Below the pieces are notes generated by a model. It made no database searches. It was not told where the DNA came from and saw only the letters and a list, made by a program, of their open reading frames with translations. This document shows, piece after piece, positions 18,148 through 27,230 of a stretch of DNA of 64,000 nt. Positions within the stretch are counted from its first letter, which is position 1. Every line of letters begins with the position of its first letter. Location: NCBI GenBank assembly GCA_963931155.1, contig OZ006978.1, positions 248,001 through 312,000 on the forward strand. Reading direction: 5' to 3'. Made by a program: the position numbers and the translations under genes. This DNA comes from CALXVA01 sp944392465 (GTDB lineage: Bacteria > Bacillota > Clostridia > TANB77 > CAG-508).

Positions 18148-18873
18148 ATGGCAATTTTTGAAACACACTTAAGAGTTGATATAACTAAAGTAGATGGTAA
18201 TGCACAAATTACAAATAAAGGAATTTTAGACTTGCTAGAAAACGCTGCTAGTATGCATTCAGATATAGCTGGTTTTGGAATTAAAGATATCCCTAACAAT
18301 CGTTTATCGTGGATTCAGTTAAATTGGAGGGTTAAAGTATTAAGAAGACTTTCATATGGAGAAGAAGTTACTATAAAAACATGGACTAGTCCACCTACAA
18401 AAGTTACTACTTTTCGTGATTTTGAAGTCTTAGATAGTGAAAACAAACAGGTTTGTGTTGCTACAACTAAGTACACATTAATAAATATAGATACATTATC
18501 TATACAAAAAATATCGGATGAAATAATTGATAAATATGGACCTGTAAATAAGTCTATATTACCTGATTATGAATTTAAAAAATTAAAAGAACCATCTTCT
18601 TTTTCTAATGAATATATTTATAAAACCTTAAGAAGAGATATTGATGTAAACAAGCATGTACATAATTCAATTTATTTAGATTTAGCGTATGAAGCATTGC
18701 CTGAAAATATTTATGAAAATAATTGTTTTAATAATATTGAAATTATGTATAAATCTTCAATTAGGCTTGGAGATACATCTAAATGCTTATATTCTTATGA
18801 AGATGGAAAACATATTGTTACTATAAAAAGTTTAGATGATAAAACTCTTCATTCTATAATTCGACTTTGGTAA
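18148..18873 (+). CDS. Acyl-ACP thioesterase (FatA/FatB family)
   Basis: 241 residues made of two hotdog domains. The first holds LDLLENAASMHSD and LSWIQLNWRVKVLRR; the second has DIDVNKHVHNSIYLDLAYE, the expected catalytic N-H region. It hydrolyses acyl-ACP to free fatty acid. ATG at 18148 has GGAGG seven bases upstream; an ATG-free extension of five codons is possible but less likely. Confidence 0.88.
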   Translation: MAIFETHLRVDITKVDGNAQITNKGILDLLENAASMHSDIAGFGIKDIPNNRLSWIQLNWRVKVLRRLSYGEEVTIKTWTSPPTKVTTFRDFEVLDSENKQVCVATTKYTLINIDTLSIQKISDEIIDKYGPVNKSILPDYEFKKLKEPSSFSNEYIYKTLRRDIDVNKHVHNSIYLDLAYEALPENIYENNCFNNIEIMYKSSIRLGDTSKCLYSYEDGKHIVTIKSLDDKTLHSIIRLW

Positions 18874-18887
18874 TTTAATAAAACAAT

Positions 18888-18955
18888 TGAAATCTTAAAA
18901 TAGCAAGAATAAAGCATGGTCTTAATTACTATTTGTTCTTGCCATTTTAAGATTT
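18888..18955. terminator. Large inverted repeat between convergent genes
   Basis: Arms AATCTTAAAAT-GCAAGAA and TTCTTGC-ATTTTAAGATT enclose a 24-base loop. Its GTTCTTGCC arm resembles the intergenic repeat family at 35.5, 54.5 and 58.2 kb. It probably terminates both convergent genes. Confidence 0.6.
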
Positions 18956-19032
18956 TCCAACTTTACCTATAATCTCTTTAATTTATCATTATACTTAACT
19001 TATTGTTATCTTATGCTATTTTAAAACTTATT

Positions 19033-20133
19033 TTATTTGTCCAACCTATTATTTATGTTTTCGAATACATTATTTTTAGTAATATTAAACAACTCAGATA
19101 GTGTCTGTGATATTATTTGTTTATTTTTTTTACTTGTTTTATGATAAGATTTTATTAAATTTCCAACTGTTTTAAATCTGTTTTTTGACATTTCATATAA
19201 GTTATCAGAATTGTTTTCTGTTATAATTTCATAAACTATGTTTATAAAATCATTTCTTTGTTTTTGTGTGAATTTTGTTGTCCATTCTTTTATAATTGCA
19301 TCTACAAACTCACTTTCACTCGTTACTTCTTTTAGTTTAATAAAAGATTTCCCTTCTACTTGCCAAGTAAATAAGTCATGTTGCATTATTCCCTTTTGTG
19401 TACTTTTTATAATAATATATTTTTCTTCATGATACATAAGTTTTCCTATAATAGATGTTTGAGGTATATATGAAATTATTTTTCTTAGTGTTTCTTTATA
19501 TTCTTGCTTTTCCACAATTGGTTTACTTAATCCTGGTCCATCATTATTATAAATAACTATGATATTATCTTTAATATTATTTTTGCAAAATATTCCAGCG
19601 TACATAGCTAGATTTCCACCTTTTGAATGACCTCCAACTAACATTTTTTTATGTAGTTTATTATATGTGTCTTCAACATATTTTACAGCTTCTTTTTGCG
19701 ATGGAATATCTATATCCAAACTTATATTAAAATCTTCTTTCCATCCCACAAGTGTATTATCTGTTCCTCTAAAAGCAATATATATAGTGCCATCTGGTAT
19801 AAAAATTGTTACAGCTGAAAATTGCTTTTCTTCTTTTTTATTTATTATATTTACATATCTAGTTACTTTTAAATCTCCGTATCTTTTACTATCTGCCATT
19901 AATGGAAATAAATCTAAATCTTCTTTTTGTAATATTTTTTCTTCTTCTATTTCGCTATGTAGCCACTTATAATATGCTTCTTTTATTGTTATCACATCAT
20001 CCAAATTCTCAAATAATCCATCTAAAGGAAAATATGAAAATCTAGAAAGTATTAAATTATCTACTTCATTAAATTTGGATTTTGAAAAACTTAAGTCTCC
20101 TCTCCATTTTATATAATCTAGTATATTAGGCAT
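19033..20133 (-). CDS. Alpha/beta hydrolase, DUF2974 (Mbeg1-like)
   Basis: 366 residues. The segment TIYIAFRGTDNTLVGWKEDF is the lipase-3-like oxyanion region, and GGHSKGGNLAMYA carries the nucleophile elbow GHSKG. An Asp follows in YNNDGPGL. There is no signal peptide, so it acts in the cytosol. Typical DUF2974 hydrolases have unknown substrates. The start has AAAAGGAATGG upstream. Confidence 0.82.
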   Translation of the reverse strand: MPNILDYIKWRGDLSFSKSKFNEVDNLILSRFSYFPLDGLFENLDDVITIKEAYYKWLHSEIEEEKILQKEDLDLFPLMADSKRYGDLKVTRYVNIINKKEEKQFSAVTIFIPDGTIYIAFRGTDNTLVGWKEDFNISLDIDIPSQKEAVKYVEDTYNKLHKKMLVGGHSKGGNLAMYAGIFCKNNIKDNIIVIYNNDGPGLSKPIVEKQEYKETLRKIISYIPQTSIIGKLMYHEEKYIIIKSTQKGIMQHDLFTWQVEGKSFIKLKEVTSESEFVDAIIKEWTTKFTQKQRNDFINIVYEIITENNSDNLYEMSKNRFKTVGNLIKSYHKTSKKNKQIISQTLSELFNITKNNVFENINNRLDK

Positions 20134-20238
20134 TTTCTTCCATTCCTTTTTTGTTTTTTATCATTCTATTATTATATTAATATTTTGTCAAGAAAAGCTA
20201 TATTTTAGCTAATTTTATACCTAATATTTTAATATTAA

Positions 20239-20279
20239 AGCTATATGAGTATTTTTCTTTACAAATTTACTCATATAGC
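20239..20279 (-). terminator. Terminator after YcaO gene
   Basis: Perfect arms GCTATATGAGTA/TACTCATATAGC followed on the minus strand by a moderately T-rich tract. Confidence 0.7.
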
Positions 20280-20289
20280 CTATATTGTT

Positions 20290-22098
20290 TTAGTCAAAAA
20301 TCTTCCTATTTTCTAATTGGTTAATACAATTTTCTTTTTGTTTTTTTCTCATATTTTCCATAAATGGTAAGTAGTAGTCATCATCATTATCCACATAATC
20401 ATCTTGTTCAATTCTATAATGATTATATATTATGTTATTTATATCTTCAAAACTTGCTTCTATATAGCTTGCTATATCTTCTTCAAATAGCATATTTATA
20501 TATTCTATTGCTTTTTCGTGACTTCCTAATTTATCCATTGCAGATGCATAATAATATGATGCTTTTATTACTATTTTTTCAATTTGATCTTCTATTAAAC
20601 TATCTGCCATAAAGCTTAAATCTTCTAATATTTTACCTGCTTTATGATACTCTTTATTCATAATATAGCAGATTCCTAAGAAGTATTTAGCTCCTAAGCC
20701 AATTCCTTCACATGGTAGCATACTAATTTCTTCTAAGTTAATTAGAATAGATAATTTTCCATATCCTAGTTTATTTACTATTATTTCCATCATTTCTGTT
20801 ATTTCTTTTATATTGCTTTCTGAAATTTGGTTTACATCTTTTAGTATTTCTTGCATTTTCATAAAAACATCAAAATATGCTGCTTTTTCATCAAAGCTTA
20901 CTTCACTCATTCCAGGAATAGCGATGCTAAATGCTGGGAATCCTAAAACATTAACATTTCTTACTAATATATCTTTTCCTTCTTTTAATATACTATCTAC
21001 TAATCTTTTTAATATTTCCTTGTTGGTTAATTCTGCCACATCAGGCATTTCTACAAATTCATATGAAGGCTCATCTCCTATCACATTATATGGAACTCCA
21101 GATAAACTTGTAAATATGAAATCAGTTAAATTTTTTTCGCTATTTTCTTCTCCTTCGTAAAAATCAAATATATTCGATTCTGCATATTCAAATATATCTA
21201 CACCTTGTGCTGCTTCTGTAAAGCATCTTTCCATAGCAATTCCATAGTCTGGATGAGCTCCCATTTTAAACCCAAATTTTCCTGTATTTCTCTCTATTAA
21301 ATATAACCCTGCTACTGGATATTTTCCTCCAAGTGAGCAATCTACTAGTCGATAATAATATTTTTCATTTTCATCAAGAATTTCTTTCATTTTACATACT
21401 TTAGGAAATTTTTTAACATATTCATCTGGAATTTCTGGTAAACATATCTTTTCTTTATAAATTTTAATAGCGGTATATCTTTCTAATATTTCAGATAATC
21501 CCTCTATTAGTGCTTCTTCATTAGAATTTCCAGCACACATTCCGTTTGTATCATATAAATAACTAAATAATTTATCTGGTATATATTGTATTTCTTTATT
21601 TTTAACACTGTAATATGGTATATATGTATATGTTTTATTATTTTTATCCATATATTCTGCATTTAATATTTTTCTCAAAAATTCTTTTTGCTCTTTCTCT
21701 GTTTTATTATTTTTACCATTTTTGTATAATATACTTTCTAAAAAACTATTTCTTTTATTTATATATTCATTAATACTAAAATATTTTTCGTCTGGCACAT
21801 TTATAAAAGGTAATTCTTTCGCAGGCTTTTCCATTCTAAATCTAAATAATCCATTTTGTAATCTTTCCAAAAACTCTGCATATCCACTAGCCATAGCAAA
21901 TTCTTTTGTCATTCCTTTTCCGTTTTGTCCCACATCACTACCTTTAATACATATTCTTAATGAATATGTATTAACACTACTTCTATCTGTCCAGTTTTCT
22001 TCTACTTCAATACCAAGCTCTTCTAATATTTTTTTAATCTTTTTAACAGTTTCCTCTGGTTTTATCTCTTTATATCTTCTCTCTTGTAAATCACTCAT
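20290..22098 (-). CDS. YcaO-domain protein with C-terminal helical repeat region
   Basis: 602 residues. YcaO proteins use ATP to activate peptide backbones (azoline, thioamide or amidine formation). Here the domain spans about 30-430 with EALIEGLSEILERYTA and YGIAMERCFTEAAQG as ATP/Mg-binding segments. The C-terminal 150 residues are TPR-like helices with KAGKILEDLSF and KAIEYINMLFEE. No precursor peptide, TfuA or maturation partner is seen nearby, so the substrate is unknown. It could resemble RimO-linked E. coli YcaO or a thioamidation enzyme. Confidence 0.8.
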   Translation of the reverse strand: MSDLQERRYKEIKPEETVKKIKKILEELGIEVEENWTDRSSVNTYSLRICIKGSDVGQNGKGMTKEFAMASGYAEFLERLQNGLFRFRMEKPAKELPFINVPDEKYFSINEYINKRNSFLESILYKNGKNNKTEKEQKEFLRKILNAEYMDKNNKTYTYIPYYSVKNKEIQYIPDKLFSYLYDTNGMCAGNSNEEALIEGLSEILERYTAIKIYKEKICLPEIPDEYVKKFPKVCKMKEILDENEKYYYRLVDCSLGGKYPVAGLYLIERNTGKFGFKMGAHPDYGIAMERCFTEAAQGVDIFEYAESNIFDFYEGEENSEKNLTDFIFTSLSGVPYNVIGDEPSYEFVEMPDVAELTNKEILKRLVDSILKEGKDILVRNVNVLGFPAFSIAIPGMSEVSFDEKAAYFDVFMKMQEILKDVNQISESNIKEITEMMEIIVNKLGYGKLSILINLEEISMLPCEGIGLGAKYFLGICYIMNKEYHKAGKILEDLSFMADSLIEDQIEKIVIKASYYYASAMDKLGSHEKAIEYINMLFEEDIASYIEASFEDINNIIYNHYRIEQDDYVDNDDDYYLPFMENMRKKQKENCINQLENRKIFD

Positions 22099-22255
22099 TT
22101 TTTTATCCTCTTTTCTACATATTTTGACAAAATTGTATCATTTTATAATAGATAGTTTTACAAAAATTATACGAAAACTTCATTTTTATATATGAAAGTA
22201 TATTTATGCCTTTTCGTATAATTATATATGCTTTTCGTATAATTACCGCATAAAA

Positions 22256-22326
22256 AATACTCTTTATTTAAACTTTATACTATGTTTTTTACATTGTACT
22301 TTAAGTTTATAAAGAGTATTTTTTAG
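22256..22326 (-). terminator. Terminator after trxA
   Basis: Long inverted repeat AAAAATACTCTTTATTTAAAC...GTTTATAAAGAGTATTTTTT directly downstream of trxA. Confidence 0.75.
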
Positions 22327-22354
22327 TTAATATGAATTTTTCTTTAGCTTTTTA

Positions 22355-22669
22355 TTAGTCATTTATAATATTCATTAATTCACTTTTATCTTGTACGCCT
22401 ATACTTCTTCCTGTTTCTTTTCCATTTTTTATTACTACAAATGTTGGTATACTCATAACATTGTATTTAACTGCTAGATTTTGTTCTTCATCTATATTTA
22501 TTTTACATACTTTTACACTATCTGCTAATTCATCTGCTAACTCATTAACAACTGGTGCCATCATTTTACATGGTCCACACCAACTTGCCCAAAAATCTAT
22601 TAATACAGTTTTATTTGAGTTCATTACCTCTTCTTCAAAATTATTTCCATTTAAATTTATAACTGACAT
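22355..22669 (-). CDS. trxA: Thioredoxin
   Basis: 104 residues with the WASWCGPCKM active site (CGPC), the cis-Pro in SIPTF and the usual length. Reduced by the trxB product encoded 18 bases upstream. Start has AAAGGAGG. Confidence 0.96.
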   Translation of the reverse strand: MSVINLNGNNFEEEVMNSNKTVLIDFWASWCGPCKMMAPVVNELADELADSVKVCKINIDEEQNLAVKYNVMSIPTFVVIKNGKETGRSIGVQDKSELMNIIND

Positions 22670-22687
22670 ATCTTATTTCCTCCTTTT

Positions 22688-23545
22688 TTATTTATTTTTT
22701 ATAATACTAAGAGCAGCAATTGCCCCTTCGTATACAGCTTTATTTACTTGCAATAACCCTCCTGTACAATCTCCACAAGCATATAGATTACTTACTGTAG
22801 TTTGCATTTTTTCATCTACTACTATATTATTGTTTTTTACAAGAGCACCTATCTTTTTAGCTAAATCAACGCTTGACGCTGTTCCTATTGCAATAAAAAC
22901 TCCATCTATTTTTCTTTTATTATTATTTTCAAAATCTACTTCTTTTATTATATTATCTCCTCTAAATTCTCTAATATTAGTTTCATCAATATCAAAATTT
23001 TGACTATCTCTATTTTCTATCATTTTCTTTCCATTTGTTAAAATAACTACAGACTTTACTATAGGTTTTAGTAACTTTGCTTCATGTATAGCATAATTGC
23101 CATCTCCTATTACTGCCACATCTTTATTTCTATAAAAAAATGCATCACAAATAGCACAATAACTTACACCTTTTCCTTCAAATTCTTTTATTCCTTTAAT
23201 TTTTGGTGATACTCTATTTGTTCCTGTTGCTAATATAACATTTTTGGATTCAAATTTATTATTTACTGTCTCTATTATAAATTTTTTATTAATTTCATTA
23301 TATTCTATATTAATAACTTCATCATTTTCAATAGGAATTTCCAAATTTTTAGCTTGATTTATGCCATTATTATATAGTTCTTCTCCCGAAATAGATTGAA
23401 CTCCATAATAATTATCTATTTTTTCTGCTTTTTTTAATGCACTATCTTGTTTTGAAATTATTAAAATATTTTTATTAGCCCTTTTTAAGTACAGTCCGGC
23501 TGATATTCCTGCAGGTCCACTACCTACAATTAAGACATCATACAT
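22688..23545 (-). CDS. trxB: Thioredoxin reductase-like flavoprotein
   Basis: 285 residues, slightly shorter than the usual 305-320. FAD-binding GSGPAGISAGLYL is at the N-terminus, redox pair CAIC in YCAICDAFFY, second nucleotide fold GDGNYAIHEA, and terminal YACGDCTGGLLQVNKAV. The GDGNYA loop differs from the NADPH-type GGGNSA, so a ferredoxin- or NADH-dependent type is possible. It starts one base after the deacetylase stop and is followed by trxA, so it is part of one operon. Confidence 0.88.
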   Translation of the reverse strand: MYDVLIVGSGPAGISAGLYLKRANKNILIISKQDSALKKAEKIDNYYGVQSISGEELYNNGINQAKNLEIPIENDEVINIEYNEINKKFIIETVNNKFESKNVILATGTNRVSPKIKGIKEFEGKGVSYCAICDAFFYRNKDVAVIGDGNYAIHEAKLLKPIVKSVVILTNGKKMIENRDSQNFDIDETNIREFRGDNIIKEVDFENNNKRKIDGVFIAIGTASSVDLAKKIGALVKNNNIVVDEKMQTTVSNLYACGDCTGGLLQVNKAVYEGAIAALSIIKNK

Positions 23546-23546
23546 T

Positions 23547-24614
23547 CTATTCCTCCATTAAATCATATATATTTTCAAATTTATAGCCTTTTTTCTGTAA
23601 GTATTTTATAACATCCTCTAATGTTTCATATGTTATTTTTTTATCAGCAGAATCATGCATAAGTATAACTACATTATCCCATCCATTTATTGTTGTTTTT
23701 AAATTGTTTAATACTTCTTTTTTTGTATCCGCTCCTTCTGCATCATATGTAAGTGCACTCCAATCCAAATATGCAATACCATCTTTTTTTAGCTCTTTTC
23801 TTGCTTTCTTTTTTATTTTTTCATATATTCCCCCATGTGATCCTCCAGGAAATCTAAATAAATGGCTAGAATAGTTTTGGTTTCCTATAGCATTTCTTAT
23901 GGCATTTTCTGTTTTATTGTACTCATCTAAAATAGATGATACATTTTTATATATAGTTTTATATTGGTGTGAATACCCATGATTTGCAATATAATGTCCC
24001 TCATCATATGCCCTTTTTACAAGTTCTGGATTTGATTCTACTCTATTTCCCAAAACAAAAAATGTTGCTTTTATATTATATTTTTTTAGTGTGTCCAATA
24101 TGTGCGGTGTAACTTCTGGGGTTGGTCCATCATCAAAAGTTAAAAATACTCTTTTTCCTTCTGTACCATTATAGATGTTATCTATTGCATCTATAAAATT
24201 TTTTTTATTATTTTCATTAACTGTTTGTCTTTGCTCTTTAGGTTGATTTACTGTAGCTACTTGAGAATGTGGTGTTGTTTGATTGTCATTTGAATCTGAA
24301 GTTAATGCATTTTGTCCTTTATTTTGTGTTTGATTTTCTTGGCTTGGTTGATTTGTTTGAATTTGTTGATTTTGTATATTAGTAGTATTATTTTCTGTAT
24401 TAATGCTAGAACCAGAGTTTAAACCTTTAGTTTCACTAATTTCTGTTTGTGAAACTTCAATAAATTTTTGCTTATCGTGGAAATAAACTGCTATGCATGC
24501 TGAAATACCCATAATTAATACTATAATTATAGATATTATCAATATTTTATTTTGTTTTTTTCTCATTCCTATTGCTTCAATTTTATACATCATAACTAAT
24601 TTTTTCAACTCCAA
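23547..24614 (-). CDS. Membrane-anchored polysaccharide deacetylase (NodB type)
   Basis: 355 residues at the longest start. A transmembrane anchor (about 22-43) is followed by a Gln/Asn/Thr-rich linker (50-140) and a NodB domain (about 150-350). Motifs: TFDDGPTP, NHGYSHQ (metal His pair), RFPGGSHGG, DWSALTYDAEG and ILMHDS. It probably N-deacetylates peptidoglycan, giving lysozyme resistance. The first codon is TTG; ATG at residue 8 or 17 may be the real start. A TATAAT-like -10 lies just upstream. First gene of the operon with trxB and trxA. Confidence 0.87.
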   Translation of the reverse strand: MELKKLVMMYKIEAIGMRKKQNKILIISIIIVLIMGISACIAVYFHDKQKFIEVSQTEISETKGLNSGSSINTENNTTNIQNQQIQTNQPSQENQTQNKGQNALTSDSNDNQTTPHSQVATVNQPKEQRQTVNENNKKNFIDAIDNIYNGTEGKRVFLTFDDGPTPEVTPHILDTLKKYNIKATFFVLGNRVESNPELVKRAYDEGHYIANHGYSHQYKTIYKNVSSILDEYNKTENAIRNAIGNQNYSSHLFRFPGGSHGGIYEKIKKKARKELKKDGIAYLDWSALTYDAEGADTKKEVLNNLKTTINGWDNVVILMHDSADKKITYETLEDVIKYLQKKGYKFENIYDLMEE

Positions 24615-24751
24615 AATTCTACGTTCATATTATACATTAAAATGACTTTTTTTTCTACTATTTTTTATTATTTAACTTTTTATTTTTAATTTTTTGTTAT
24701 TTTTTAATTTTTATGAAAAGATAACAGCAGTTTTTTATATAATAAATACTA

Positions 24752-24802
24752 CGCAAAAATAAGCAAAGAGTTGATTTTTTAATATCTCTCTTTGCTTATT
24801 CT
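24752..24802 (-). terminator. Terminator after NlpC/P60 gene
   Basis: Arms AATAAGCAAAGAG/CTCTTTGCTTATT form a strong hairpin downstream of the gene ending at 24845. Confidence 0.7.
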
Positions 24803-24844
24803 TATATTTTACTTTATAATGGTCTACTCTTCTTTACAGTAGTA

Positions 24845-27055
24845 TTAATGAGGTATTTCTACTTTTGAAGTTTCAGCTTCATATGGAGAACCTCCTCCAA
24901 GCCAATCCATATAATAATCAGATATTTTATAGAAACATACACCACCGCTACCTGTTGAATTAATCATTATTCCATCTTTATAATATATACCCGCATGATA
25001 TGGATCTCCGTTGTAATCTATCATTCCTGGTCCATATGTTACTTGAGGATTTCCAAAGAATACTAAGTCTCCTGGTTGTAATTGGTTTTGGTCATATTTT
25101 ATTCCATTACGAGTTTCTATTTTTTCCCACTGCCAGCTTGCATCTTGCAAATCTTCTCTTGATCCTGGTCCAGTATAGAACCAATCTCCTAGAGCCGTTG
25201 TATAAGACCATGCTGTAAGTCCATCACATACGAATCCCGTTGGTGCATTTCCAGATTCATAAGCACATCCTAATCTTGAAAGTGCTACTTGAAGTACACG
25301 TTGTCTACGATCTCCAGTTGGCGTTGGTATTGGTGCATTTGGTCCTGTTCCTCCTGGTAAATCTGCTTCTGTAGGCAAATGCCATGTTGCACGTCCTTCA
25401 CTATCAAAATCATATATTGAACCATACTGGCTAGGATCTTGCATCATAGGATCTACTCTTGTACAATTTCTTACAAGCTCCCCAGTTACTGGATCATAGC
25501 AGTACATTGCACCATTTGCACTAAACCAACCTGATTTAACTGTCGTTGGTATTACTTTCCACAACTGAGCTTTAGAATTGTTATTCTCATATTGCTGAAC
25601 ATTTGCTCCTTCCTCAGACGAACCATTTGCAACATCAAGGTATTTATTTGAATTTACATTTCTTATTTTTAAGTATCCACCATCTATAACTTCAAACCAC
25701 CATCTTTGTGCATTTGAATTATTGTCATCCCATTGTCGTACATTTGCATTGTTTTCTAAGCTTCCATTTTCTACATCTAGTGGTAATCCATACATTGTTG
25801 TAATTTTATATCCTGTATCTGTAAGAGCAATATAAAATTTTTGGTTGTTTTGGTTATTTTTACTCCACATATGTATATTAGTTCCCCAACTAGAACCTGA
25901 GTTATCTAAGTCCATTGTTGTACCCAAAGCAGATTCAATTTCATACCAACCTTCTGAAATATAACTTTCTGCTCCAAATAATAATTTTTGTAAATCAGAA
26001 TCTGTCTTTTTATCCATTTTTATTGTTGCATTATTGCTAATTTCTTTGTTAATAGTTAATGCCAACTTACTTTCTTTATTAACTAAGATAATTCCATCAT
26101 TCCATTCTACCTTCCAAGTATCTGCATCTGTTGCTTTTGTATTACTATTTCCAGATTGTATTACAGTACTTCCTTCATCTGCATCACTTTCTTTAAGCCA
26201 TCCTCCTGATGCAATTGTTTTTATTCTGATTTCATTTTTTCCCACTCTATGAATTTCAAATTTTTGAGCTAATGATGTTGTTCTTTCATATAATTGTATA
26301 TTTGCACCTTCATTAGGCGAGCTATCTTTTACTTCTAATCTCATATTTGAATTTTTAGCTGATTTTATTCCTATTACTCCATGGTTTACTTCGTCACTTA
26401 TAAGTTCTGTTTTCTCTATATTAAATTTTTGAGCTTCTGATCCATTTGGTTCATACTGTCTTATTTTATTACCATTTTCATATTTTGCATCTGCAACATC
26501 TAATGCTAATCCAGAACATTTTGCAACAAAAGTATATGTATTATCATCATTTTTCACTATTTTAAATCGTTGGGCATCTGTTCCATTATCTTCATATTGT
26601 TGTATAGTTGCTAAAGATTCAGTTGAAGCTCCATCTACATCAACTATTTTAGCAGAATTTATACTTGCTATCTTATAATATCCGTCTCCTTCGTATGAAA
26701 TATAATATTTTTGGTTGTAAGATTCTGTTCTTTCCCATATATGGATGATAGCAAAATTATCTAATGATGCTCCTTCTACATCAAGCACATAATTATTATC
26801 TGCTACACACGAAATTATATATGCCCCATCTTTTATTATACCTTGTTCTGTCTCGGTTTCATCATCTTTGTTTTCGTCATCTTCATCGTCTTCTGTTCCA
26901 TCAGTGTCTTCATCATCCAATAATGTAGAAATCAAACCATCATGTAAACTAAACGATATTTTTCTAGCAAACGATATATTAGTATTTAAAATAAATGTGA
27001 ATATTAAAAATAATACAATACATACATAAAATTTATTATGCATTATCTTACTCAT
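24845..27055 (-). CDS. Secreted NlpC/P60 endopeptidase with ricin-type lectin repeats
   Basis: 736 residues. Signal peptide (about 1-30), acidic Asp/Glu linker (45-68), then ricin-B-like lectin modules (about 72-500) with repeated words such as NNSNAQRWWF, NGSEAQKFNI and NNSKAQLWKV (QxW motif). A small GWFSANGAMYCYDPVTG segment resembles a wall-binding repeat. The C-terminal NlpC/P60 domain (about 580-725) has the catalytic Cys in GFVCDGLTAWSY and His in PYHAGIYYKDG. It likely cuts peptidoglycan stem peptides, with the lectins binding glycans. The start has AGGAGG at good spacing. Confidence 0.87.
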   Translation of the reverse strand: MSKIMHNKFYVCIVLFLIFTFILNTNISFARKISFSLHDGLISTLLDDEDTDGTEDDEDDENKDDETETEQGIIKDGAYIISCVADNNYVLDVEGASLDNFAIIHIWERTESYNQKYYISYEGDGYYKIASINSAKIVDVDGASTESLATIQQYEDNGTDAQRFKIVKNDDNTYTFVAKCSGLALDVADAKYENGNKIRQYEPNGSEAQKFNIEKTELISDEVNHGVIGIKSAKNSNMRLEVKDSSPNEGANIQLYERTTSLAQKFEIHRVGKNEIRIKTIASGGWLKESDADEGSTVIQSGNSNTKATDADTWKVEWNDGIILVNKESKLALTINKEISNNATIKMDKKTDSDLQKLLFGAESYISEGWYEIESALGTTMDLDNSGSSWGTNIHMWSKNNQNNQKFYIALTDTGYKITTMYGLPLDVENGSLENNANVRQWDDNNSNAQRWWFEVIDGGYLKIRNVNSNKYLDVANGSSEEGANVQQYENNNSKAQLWKVIPTTVKSGWFSANGAMYCYDPVTGELVRNCTRVDPMMQDPSQYGSIYDFDSEGRATWHLPTEADLPGGTGPNAPIPTPTGDRRQRVLQVALSRLGCAYESGNAPTGFVCDGLTAWSYTTALGDWFYTGPGSREDLQDASWQWEKIETRNGIKYDQNQLQPGDLVFFGNPQVTYGPGMIDYNGDPYHAGIYYKDGIMINSTGSGGVCFYKISDYYMDWLGGGSPYEAETSKVEIPH

Positions 27056-27187
27056 TAAACCTTCCTCCTCTTTATTTTAATCTACATAACCTTCAACTTA
27101 TATTATACCATTTTTTAGCTTTTTAGTCAAAATTAGACTGCCTTTAGACTACATAAATAAGTATAATTTGATAATAGTTTAAGTAAA

Positions 27188-27230
27188 GAAAAAAACTGAG
27201 GTTGCCTTATCACTAACCTCAGTTTTTTCT
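27188..27230 (-). terminator. Terminator after P-type ATPase gene
   Basis: Arms AAAACTGAGGTT/AACCTCAGTTTT followed by TTTT on both strands; it touches the stop codon of the ATPase gene. Confidence 0.85.

Noticed and set aside
20290..22098. RiPP biosynthetic cluster around the YcaO gene
   Set aside because: No precursor peptide, partner E1-like protein, TfuA, transporter or protease found in the neighbourhood.
23547..24614. N-terminal start at the first TTG of the deacetylase as certain
   Set aside because: The TTG overlaps its own GGAG; two later ATG codons are possible, so the start is left open.
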